DNA of 64,000 bases from Myroides sp. WP-1. Its GTDB lineage: Bacteria; Bacteroidota; Bacteroidia; Flavobacteriales; Flavobacteriaceae. This document shows positions 55,953 through 62,174 of the stretch, piece after piece. Each line of letters opens with the position of its first letter. Within the stretch, counting starts at the first letter, position 1. The notes beneath the pieces are model-generated. The model was not told the DNA's origin and did no database searches. It worked only from the letters and a program-made list of their open reading frames with translations. Made by a program: the position numbers and the translations under genes. The DNA is taken from assembly GCF_014145635.1 (NCBI RefSeq), contig NZ_JACHTC010000002.1:310001-374000 (forward strand), in the 5' to 3' direction.

Positions 55953-55981
55953 TTGGCTAAACTTTACATTTGTTATATTTG
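55953..55981 (+). promoter_or_regulatory. Promoter (TTG-N18-TATATTTG) of exonuclease gene
   Basis: TTG at 55953-55955 and TATATTTG at 55974-55981, 21 bases before the ATG at 56003. Confidence 0.55.
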
Positions 55982-56002
55982 TAGATAAATAAACCAAGAA
56001 GT

Positions 56003-56776
56003 ATGGAGTTGAAATTACACAGACCTATTTGTTTTTTTGATTTAGAAACAACAGGAATCGATGTAGCAAGAGATCGAATCGTAGAAATAGCTATATTAAA
56101 AGTATTTCCCAATGGAAATAAAGAAAGTAAAACATGGTTAGTTAACCCTGAGCGACCTATACCAGAAGCGTCTTCTAAAATTCACGGAATTACGGATGAG
56201 AAAGTCGCTAATGAGCCTACATTTAAAGAATTAGCTCCCTTGGTTTATCAAATGATTAAAGACTCTGATTTAGCTGGGTTTAATTCTGATCGCTTTGATA
56301 TTCCATTGTTAGCAGAAGAATTGCTTCGTTCGGGTGTTGATTTTGACTTGGGGAATCGCGTAACGGTTGATATTCAAACCATTTTTCACAAAAAAGAAGA
56401 ACGAACATTAAGTGCAGCATATAAGTTCTATTGTAACGAAAGTTTAGAGAATGCCCATTCTGCTGCTGCTGATACCCATGCTACCTATGAAATCCTGAAA
56501 GCACAACTCGATCGATATGACGATTTAGAAAATGATATGCGCGTGTTGTCTGAGTTTACAACAAGAAAGAAAAGTGTTGATTTTGCAGGTTTTATTGCGT
56601 TAAATGAAGAAGGACAAGAAGTATTCACCTTTGGTAAGCACAAAGGTGTTTTAGTGGAAGAGGTGTTGGAAAATGAACCAGGTTATTACGGTTGGATTCA
56701 AAATGCAGATTTCCCACTGTATACCAAAAAAGTGTTGACCGGAATTAAGTTGCGAAAACTCAATAATAAACTATAA
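56003..56776 (+). CDS. 3'-5' exonuclease (DEDDh, DnaQ-like)
   Basis: A 257-residue DEDDh exonuclease related to the DNA polymerase III epsilon subunit. Catalytic motifs are FFDLETTGIDVARDRIVEIA (Exo I), a GFNSDRFDIPLL Exo II, and HSAAADTHATYEIL (Exo III with the catalytic histidine). A C-terminal 60-residue part (FTFGKHKGVLVEEVL) resembles the extra domain of similar Bacteroidota proteins. It starts an operon with the FAH, small-helical and cinA genes. Confidence 0.88.
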   Translation: MELKLHRPICFFDLETTGIDVARDRIVEIAILKVFPNGNKESKTWLVNPERPIPEASSKIHGITDEKVANEPTFKELAPLVYQMIKDSDLAGFNSDRFDIPLLAEELLRSGVDFDLGNRVTVDIQTIFHKKEERTLSAAYKFYCNESLENAHSAAADTHATYEILKAQLDRYDDLENDMRVLSEFTTRKKSVDFAGFIALNEEGQEVFTFGKHKGVLVEEVLENEPGYYGWIQNADFPLYTKKVLTGIKLRKLNNKL

Positions 56777-56788
56777 AAGAGAAGTAGT

Positions 56789-57400
56789 ATGAAAATTATC
56801 TGTGTTGGAAGAAATTACGTTGAACACATCGCGGAGTTGAATAACGAAAGACCAAATGAACCGGTATTGTTTATCAAACCCGATACCGCTCTTTTAGGAA
56901 AAGAATTCCCTTTTGTAATTCCCGATTTTTCGCAAGATATTCACTATGAGGCAGAAGTGGTGGTGAAAATTACAAAAGTGGGTAAGTACATCGATGCAAA
57001 GTTTGCTTCTAAATACTATGATCAAGTTTCGTTGGGAATTGATTTTACCGCTCGAGATATACAAGCGAAGTTAAAAGAGAAAGGCTTGCCTTGGGAGAAA
57101 GCAAAAGCATTTGATAATTCTGCTTTTGTCGGGGATTTTATTGCTAAAACACAAGTTGAATCAATGGATGAATTGGCTTTTTCTTTTGTTCAAAATGGCA
57201 AAATAGTTCAGCAGGCTACAACGGCGCAAATGATTTGGAAGATAGACGAATTAATAGCAGAAATTTCAAGGTACTTTACTTTGAAAACGGGTGATTTGAT
57301 CTTTACAGGTACACCTGCAGGTGTTGGAAAGGTAACACCTGGCGATGTCCTAGAAGGATATTTAGGTGAGAATAAAGTTTTTGATTTAATCGTAAAATAA
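56789..57400 (+). CDS. Fumarylacetoacetate hydrolase-family protein
   Basis: A 203-residue FAH-fold enzyme. Features are the IICVGRNYVEHIAEL start, the metal site HYEAEVVVKI with E residues, GIDFTARDIQAKLKEKGLPWEKAKAFD, and GDLIFTGTPAGVGKVTPGD. These are the normal elements of acylpyruvate hydrolase or oxaloacetate decarboxylase (YcgM-like) members. The precise substrate cannot be chosen. It is 12 bases after the exonuclease gene. Confidence 0.86.
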   Translation: MKIICVGRNYVEHIAELNNERPNEPVLFIKPDTALLGKEFPFVIPDFSQDIHYEAEVVVKITKVGKYIDAKFASKYYDQVSLGIDFTARDIQAKLKEKGLPWEKAKAFDNSAFVGDFIAKTQVESMDELAFSFVQNGKIVQQATTAQMIWKIDELIAEISRYFTLKTGDLIFTGTPAGVGKVTPGDVLEGYLGENKVFDLIVK

Positions 57401-57406
57401 CGAATT

Positions 57407-57760
57407 ATGGCTCTTTTTTATGATGTAAGAGCGCTTTATGACAAGCACAGTAATAAGGAAGAACACGTAGTGGAAGAACTTATTGTTTATGTGGAACAAA
57501 TGTCAAAGCGATTGGATAAAATGAAAAAGCATATCGATGCAAAGAATTACGAAAAATTGCAAAAGCACGTCACAATTTTGCAACCCATTGTTGAGATCTT
57601 AGGGATGGATCAAGCATCTGAGGAATTTAATGGTGTTCAGGAATGGATCGCGCAAAAAGGCAAAACCAAAGAGATTAAAGAAGTGTACAAATCACTGCGA
57701 AAACACTTGCGTTCTGCCGTGAAAGAGATTAAAAAAGATTACCAAATAACTGTCGAATGA
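57407..57760 (+). CDS. Small helical protein, unknown
   Basis: A 117-residue, charged, probably all-helical protein with a coiled-coil-like central part (EELIVYVEQMSKRLDKMKKHI). I do not recognise it, although the helical length resembles a phosphotransfer domain. It overlaps the cinA start by 4 bases (ATGA), so it is translated with cinA. Confidence 0.65.
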   Translation: MALFYDVRALYDKHSNKEEHVVEELIVYVEQMSKRLDKMKKHIDAKNYEKLQKHVTILQPIVEILGMDQASEEFNGVQEWIAQKGKTKEIKEVYKSLRKHLRSAVKEIKKDYQITVE

Positions 57761-59001
57761 AAGCGAGTATCATCACCATTGGAGACGAGATTTTAATTGG
57801 ACAAATCGTAGACACCAATTCTAATTTTTTAGCGAATTACCTTGATAAATTGGGGTTCGAAATTGTTGAAATGCTCTCTATTTCCGATTCGGAATCTGCA
57901 ATTAGTGAGGCCATGAATAGACAGCTAGAACGCGTGGATTTGGTTTTGATTACTGGAGGATTAGGACCGACAAAAGACGATTTGACCAAGCAAGTATTTT
58001 GTCGTTTTTTTGAGGATGAATTGGTAGAGAATACAGCGGTATTTACGCATGTGAAAGCACTGATCGAAGGGTATTTTAAACGCCCTATCTCGGATCTTAA
58101 CCGCAAACAGGCTTTAGTGCCGTCTAAAGCAACGGTACTGTTTAATCAATTGGGAACAGCACCAGGAATGATGATGAAAAAAGGCAATACACAATACGTG
58201 TCTTTGCCAGGCGTACCTTTCGAGATGAAGGGGATTGTCGAAAATAGCTTAACTCCTCTGTTAAAAGAGCAATTTACCTTGCGTTTTAATGTGCATAAAA
58301 CAATTGTTGTTTACGGAATAGGAGAAAGTTTGTTGGCCGAATATTTAAGTGAATGGGAAGATGCTTTGCCTGCAGAGGTGCAATTGGCTTATCTGCCTAG
58401 TAGAGGCAGGGTGCGCCTGCGCTTGTCTTCCGTTGGAACAAACAAAGATAAAATAGAAACCTTGTTGGATGAACTTATTGCAGCGATTCCAACTCAGGTC
58501 AAGGAAAATATCCGCGCTTATACCGATTTAAGTCGCGCTGAAGTAGTGATAGAGAAGCTAAAAGCAGAAGGGAAAACCATTGCATGTGCAGAGAGTTGTA
58601 CCGGAGGTAGATTAGCAGTTCTATTTAGTGAAAAAGAAGGCGCATCGGCTTATTTCAAAGGAGGAGTGATCCCATATGCGACAGCAGCTAAAGAAACAGT
58701 TTTGGGGGTTCAGAAAGAAACTATCGCCACCCATAGTGTGGTGAGTGAACAAGTAGCTCGCGAAATGGCAGAGCAAGTTCGAACTAAATTTCAAGCTGAT
58801 TTTGGCGTTTCTACCACTGGAAATGCAGGTCCATCTAAAGGAGATTCAACAGCAGATTTAGGTACTGTATATGTTGGAATTGCTTCACAGTATGGGAGCT
58901 TTGCAGTGAAATTTGAGCTAGGTCAACCTAGAGAACAAGTCATTGAACGAGCCATTAGTCGCGCTTTGGAATTGGTTTATAACGAAATATTAAAAAAATA
59001 G
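57757..59001 (+). CDS. cinA: CinA-like protein (nicotinamide-nucleotide amidase/ADP-ribose pyrophosphatase)
   Basis: A 414-residue CinA with an N-terminal MoCF-like/COG1058 domain (IITIGDEILIGQIVDTNS, VLITGGLGPTKDD) and a C-terminal amidase domain (CAESCTGGRLAVLFS, VSTTGNAGPSKGD). It recycles the pyridine ring from damaged or used NAD and was named for competence. Full length. Its start overlaps the small helical gene. Confidence 0.93.
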   Translation: MKASIITIGDEILIGQIVDTNSNFLANYLDKLGFEIVEMLSISDSESAISEAMNRQLERVDLVLITGGLGPTKDDLTKQVFCRFFEDELVENTAVFTHVKALIEGYFKRPISDLNRKQALVPSKATVLFNQLGTAPGMMMKKGNTQYVSLPGVPFEMKGIVENSLTPLLKEQFTLRFNVHKTIVVYGIGESLLAEYLSEWEDALPAEVQLAYLPSRGRVRLRLSSVGTNKDKIETLLDELIAAIPTQVKENIRAYTDLSRAEVVIEKLKAEGKTIACAESCTGGRLAVLFSEKEGASAYFKGGVIPYATAAKETVLGVQKETIATHSVVSEQVAREMAEQVRTKFQADFGVSTTGNAGPSKGDSTADLGTVYVGIASQYGSFAVKFELGQPREQVIERAISRALELVYNEILKK

Positions 59002-59010
59002 TTGAAAGAT

Positions 59011-59042
59011 TTTGTTTAGTAAAAATCTTTTTCGTTACTTTG
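59011..59042 (+). promoter_or_regulatory. Promoter (TTTG-N20-TTACTTTG) of the ribosomal-protein cluster
   Basis: TTTG at 59011-59014, 20 bases, then TTACTTTG at 59035-59042, 39 bases before the rpmB start. This is the best -33/-7 pair in the window. Confidence 0.65.
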
Positions 59043-59081
59043 CACCCTGATTTTGAATATTGAAATAAAAGATTAGATATA

Positions 59082-59318
59082 ATGTCAAGAGTTTGTGAAA
59101 TTACTGGAAAGAGAGCAATGGTTGGAAACAACGTCTCTCACGCGATGAATAAAACTAAAAGAAAGTTTTCTGTAAACTTAATTAAAAAACGTTTTTACAT
59201 TGCTGAAGAAGACAGATGGGTAACATTAAAATTGTCTACCACTGCATTAAAAACAATTAATAAGAAAGGTATTACTGCTGTTTTGAAAGAAGCAAGAGTA
59301 AAAGGATTAGTAAAATAA
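59082..59318 (+). CDS. rpmB: Large ribosomal subunit protein bL28
   Basis: A 78-residue L28 protein with the typical [28 protein letters not shown] start. It lacks extra zinc cysteines. rpmG follows 26 bases on. Confidence 0.96.
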   Translation: MSRVCEITGKRAMVGNNVSHAMNKTKRKFSVNLIKKRFYIAEEDRWVTLKLSTTALKTINKKGITAVLKEARVKGLVK

Positions 59319-59344
59319 TTCGACCATAAAAAACAAGGAAAACG

Positions 59345-59527
59345 ATGGCAAAGAAAGGTAATAGAATCCAAGTAATCTTAGAGTGTACTGAACATAAAGC
59401 ATCTGGTTTACCAGGTACTTCAAGATACATCACAACTAAGAACAAGAAAAACACACCTGATAGATTGGAAATTAAGAAATTCAACCCTATCATGAAAAAA
59501 GTAACAATTCATAAAGAAATTAAATAA
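59345..59527 (+). CDS. rpmG: Large ribosomal subunit protein bL33
   Basis: A 60-residue L33 with [23 protein letters not shown] and [15 protein letters not shown]. It is a zinc-free type: the usual paired cysteines are missing (only one Cys, in LECTE). Confidence 0.96.
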   Translation: MAKKGNRIQVILECTEHKASGLPGTSRYITTKNKKNTPDRLEIKKFNPIMKKVTIHKEIK

Positions 59528-59534
59528 TTAAGTC

Positions 59535-59687
59535 ATGGCAAAGAAAACCGTAGCTACTTTAAGAACATCTTCTAAGAAGTTGACTAAAGCAATTAAAATG
59601 GTTAGATCTCCAAAGACAGGTGCTTACACATTTGTTGAGTCTGTTATGGCTCCTGATTTTGTAGATGAATTCTTGAGTAAAAAGTAA
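59535..59687 (+). CDS. DUF4295-family small basic protein
   Basis: A 50-residue basic protein beginning MAKKTVATLRTSSKKLTKAI and ending DFVDEFLSKK, typical of DUF4295, a Bacteroidota family always found after rpmB-rpmG. Its position and basic charge suggest a ribosome-associated protein. It starts 7 bases after rpmG. Confidence 0.85.
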   Translation: MAKKTVATLRTSSKKLTKAIKMVRSPKTGAYTFVESVMAPDFVDEFLSKK

Positions 59688-59705
59688 TTTACCATTAAAT
59701 ATCTT

Positions 59706-59736
59706 GAAAAAGCTGCCTTATTAGGTAGCTTTTTTC
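59706..59736 (+). terminator. Terminator after ribosomal-protein cluster
   Basis: An AGCTGCCT/AGGTAGCT stem with a wobble pair and a T run. Confidence 0.82.
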
Positions 59737-59794
59737 ATTTATAGTACCTTCTAAGTTATAGCAAACCGCTATAAGATGGTATACTTTTATTCTT

Positions 59795-59802
59795 TATATT
59801 TG
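59795..59802 (+). promoter_or_regulatory. -7 promoter box (TATATTTG) of ftsY
   Basis: An exact TAnnTTTG match 21 bases before the ftsY ATG at 59823. Confidence 0.5.
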
Positions 59803-59822
59803 TACAAACTAATAGGAATGTT

Positions 59823-60776
59823 ATGAGTTTTTTTAAACGAATTTTTTCTTCAGAAAAAAAGGAAACGTTAGATAAGGGATTAGAAAAATCTAAAACGTCT
59901 TTTTTCTCTAAGTTAACCAAAGCTGTAGCTGGTAAATCTAAAGTAGATGATGATGTTTTAGACAATCTAGAGGAAGTGTTAGTAACCTCAGATGTTGGGG
60001 TAAATACAACTTTAAAGATTATTGAGCGTATCGAAGCAAGAGTTACTCGTGATAAATACGTGGGAACAGAAGAATTAAACCAAATTTTACGCGAAGAAAT
60101 CGCAGGTTTACTGTCGGAAACAGAATTAGGTGAATCTACAGAATTTGAGATTCCAAAAGATAAAAAACCCTATGTTATCATGGTAGTTGGGGTGAATGGA
60201 GCTGGAAAAACAACGACAATTGGAAAACTGGCTTATCAATTTAAAAAGGCTGGTTTGAAAGTGGTTTTAGGAGCTGCTGATACCTTTAGAGCTGCTGCTA
60301 TTGATCAGTTACAAGTGTGGGCAGATCGCGTTGATGTGCCTATCGTACGTCAACAAATGGGAAGTGATCCTGCCTCTGTCGCTTTTGATACCTTGCAATC
60401 TGCTGTGACTCAAAATGCCGATGTTGTTATTATCGATACAGCAGGGCGTTTGCACAATAAAGTAAACCTGATGAACGAGCTTTCTAAAGTGAAACGCGTG
60501 ATGCAAAAAGTTATTGCTGATGCTCCTCATGATGTGATGCTTGTCTTGGATGGTTCTACTGGGCAAAATGCTTTTGAACAAGCCAAACAATTTACAGCTG
60601 CTACAGAAGTGACGTCTTTGGCTGTTACTAAATTAGATGGTACGGCAAAAGGTGGAGTTGTAATTGGTATTTCGGATGAGTTTAGAATTCCTGTTCGTTA
60701 TATCGGTGTAGGTGAGGGAATTGAAGACTTACAAGTGTTTAATAAATATGAATTTGTCGATTCATTTTTTAAATAA
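59823..60776 (+). CDS. ftsY: Signal recognition particle receptor FtsY
   Basis: A 317-residue SRP receptor GTPase that receives ribosome-SRP complexes at the membrane. The N-terminal acidic region is short (about 40 residues), followed by the NG domain with GVNGAGKTTTIGKLA (G1), DTFRAAAIDQLQVW, DTAGRLHNKVNLM, TKLDGTAKGG and GVGEGIEDL. Length and the missing long A-domain are usual in this phylum. The following genes are close. Confidence 0.97.
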   Translation: MSFFKRIFSSEKKETLDKGLEKSKTSFFSKLTKAVAGKSKVDDDVLDNLEEVLVTSDVGVNTTLKIIERIEARVTRDKYVGTEELNQILREEIAGLLSETELGESTEFEIPKDKKPYVIMVVGVNGAGKTTTIGKLAYQFKKAGLKVVLGAADTFRAAAIDQLQVWADRVDVPIVRQQMGSDPASVAFDTLQSAVTQNADVVIIDTAGRLHNKVNLMNELSKVKRVMQKVIADAPHDVMLVLDGSTGQNAFEQAKQFTAATEVTSLAVTKLDGTAKGGVVIGISDEFRIPVRYIGVGEGIEDLQVFNKYEFVDSFFK

Positions 60777-60785
60777 AAGAAGAGG

Positions 60786-61220
60786 ATGCGAACATTTAAA
60801 TTTTTTTGTAGCTTACTTTTAATAATCGTTTTGCAAGCTTGCCAATCTAAAGCTGATAAGTCTGCAGTTATAGCCCATATCAATGGATACTGGGAAATTG
60901 AAAAAGCACAATTACCTGATGGCACTGAAAAAGACTATACTATTAATTCAACGATTGATTACTTTGAATTGAAAGAAGATCAAACAGGCGTACGCTATAA
61001 AGTAGTTCCTCAGTTTAATGGAGAGTATTTAACCAATGATATGCCTGAGGCTTTTACACTAACAGAAAAAGATGGTGCAATTTGGTTGGTTTATAAAACT
61101 GATTTTGCAACTTGGGAAGAACAAGTGTTAAGCGTTAGCGATGAAAAAATGGTGGTAGAAAACGAAACTAAGATTAAGTACTATTATAAAAGAGCACACC
61201 CTGTTCAAATTAAAGAGTAA
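60786..61220 (+). CDS. Hypothetical lipoprotein (lipocalin-like)
   Basis: A 144-residue protein with a lipoprotein signal ending VLQAC. The mature part reads INGYWEIEKAQLPDGTEKDY and EDQTGVRYKVVPQFNGEY, a small beta-barrel pattern like lipocalin-type proteins, but I cannot assign a family. It lies 10 bases after ftsY. Confidence 0.7.
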   Translation: MRTFKFFCSLLLIIVLQACQSKADKSAVIAHINGYWEIEKAQLPDGTEKDYTINSTIDYFELKEDQTGVRYKVVPQFNGEYLTNDMPEAFTLTEKDGAIWLVYKTDFATWEEQVLSVSDEKMVVENETKIKYYYKRAHPVQIKE

Positions 61221-61222
61221 AC

Positions 61223-61552
61223 GTGAATAAAAACAATCCTAATTACCGAAACAAGATTAGTCCTCGAGTAAGAGAAGCGAAAGGATTGTCTGATTTATTA
61301 CAGCTCTTTAGAACAGAAAATAACCTCGATGGTGGGCTGAATGAGTTCGATGTATATGAGGCGTGGAAAACAGTATTAGGACCAGGTATTGTATCTTATA
61401 CGCTAGATGTAGCTTTTAAGCGAAGCACACTATACGTCAAACTGTCTTCGTCTATTGTTCGAGATGAATTGAGTTACGGAAAAGCAAAAATCATCAAGAT
61501 GCTCAACGAAGAATTAAAGCGTGAATTAATTGAAGATCTTGTTTTAAGATAA
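61223..61552 (+). CDS. DUF721 (DciA-like) protein
   Basis: A 109-residue DUF721 protein of the DciA-like fold (segment YEAWKTVLGPGIVSYT, then STLYVKLSSSIVRDEL and KAKIIKMLNEEL). DciA loads or aids the DnaB helicase in bacteria lacking DnaC, and a DnaB gene is in this window at 7762. It starts with GTG at 61223, 2 bases after the lipoprotein stop. A terminator follows. Confidence 0.78.
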   Translation: MNKNNPNYRNKISPRVREAKGLSDLLQLFRTENNLDGGLNEFDVYEAWKTVLGPGIVSYTLDVAFKRSTLYVKLSSSIVRDELSYGKAKIIKMLNEELKRELIEDLVLR

Positions 61553-61559
61553 TAAATAG

Positions 61560-61599
61560 AAAGCGACAGCAACTACAAAATGCTGTCGCTTTTTTTTTT
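61560..61599 (+). terminator. Intrinsic terminator after DUF721 gene
   Basis: A GCGACAGCA/TGCTGTCGC stem, then about nine T. Confidence 0.85.
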
Positions 61600-61608
61600 A
61601 CTCACAAT

Positions 61609-61630
61609 AAAAGACTTTTTTGTCTTTTAT
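61609..61630 (+). promoter_or_regulatory. Operator-like dyad of the Rrf2 gene
   Basis: AAAAGAC-TTTTTT-GTCTTTT is a perfect 7-bp dyad. It overlaps the -33 TTTG (61619-61622) of the regulator's own promoter, as expected for self-repression. An inverted near copy lies before norB. Confidence 0.6.
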
Positions 61631-61644
61631 GTAAATAAATAGTT

Positions 61645-61652
61645 TATCTTTG
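61645..61652 (+). promoter_or_regulatory. -7 box (TATCTTTG) of the Rrf2 gene
   Basis: An exact TAnnTTTG match, 22 bases after the -33 TTTG and 18 before the ATG at 61671. Confidence 0.6.
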
Positions 61653-61670
61653 TCTTGTAATAGTAAAGGT

Positions 61671-62105
61671 ATGTTTTCTAAAGCTTGTGAATACGCTATT
61701 CGATCTGCTGTCTTTATTTCAGTATCATCATTGAAGGGTTCGCGTGTAGGATTTAAAGAGATTGCTCAAGAAATTGACGCCCCAGAGGCATTTGTAGCCA
61801 AGATTTTGCAGAAGTTAGTAAAGGGCGGAATTATTGAATCTGTTCGAGGAGCAGGAGGAGGGTTTGAAATCCCAGTGAGTCAATTAAAGCAGATCAAGTT
61901 GTTTGAAATAGTTAAAGTTATAGATGGAGATGCAATATACAAAGGTTGCGGATTGGGTTTAGCACAGTGTTCTGAGACACACCCTTGTCCAGTTCATTTT
62001 AAATTTAAAGCGATTCGCAATGAATTAAAACAAATGTTAGAAACAACATCGTTAGAAGAGTTAGCCAAAGGTACCAAGTCAGGTGATACTTTTTTAAAGA
62101 TCTAA
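61671..62105 (+). CDS. Rrf2-family regulator, NsrR-like with three cysteines
   Basis: A 144-residue Rrf2 regulator. The start is ATG 61671 (MFSKACEYAIR); an upstream TTG at 61650 falls inside the promoter box. A winged helix (about 1-65) is followed by three cysteines, C93, C100 and C106, in the CX6CX5C pattern that holds an iron-sulfur cluster in NsrR and IscR. Next to norB, a nitric-oxide sensing role like NsrR is likely, though IscR-like function cannot be excluded. Confidence 0.85.
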   Translation: MFSKACEYAIRSAVFISVSSLKGSRVGFKEIAQEIDAPEAFVAKILQKLVKGGIIESVRGAGGGFEIPVSQLKQIKLFEIVKVIDGDAIYKGCGLGLAQCSETHPCPVHFKFKAIRNELKQMLETTSLEELAKGTKSGDTFLKI

Positions 62106-62110
62106 GTGAA

Positions 62111-62134
62111 TGAGAATGTGAGTTCTCTTTTTTT
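62111..62134 (+). terminator. Weak terminator after Rrf2 gene
   Basis: A short GAGAA/TTCTC stem followed by a run of T. Confidence 0.5.
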
Positions 62135-62142
62135 ATAATTAA

Positions 62143-62164
62143 ATAAAGGATAAAAAAGTCTTCT
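62143..62164 (-). promoter_or_regulatory. Inverted copy of the Rrf2 operator before norB
   Basis: Read on the minus strand, 19 of 22 bases match the element at 61609-61630, including AAGACTTTTTT. It ends 10 bases before the norB ATG, a position suited to repression. Confidence 0.5.
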
Positions 62165-62174
62165 ATTGTTATTT

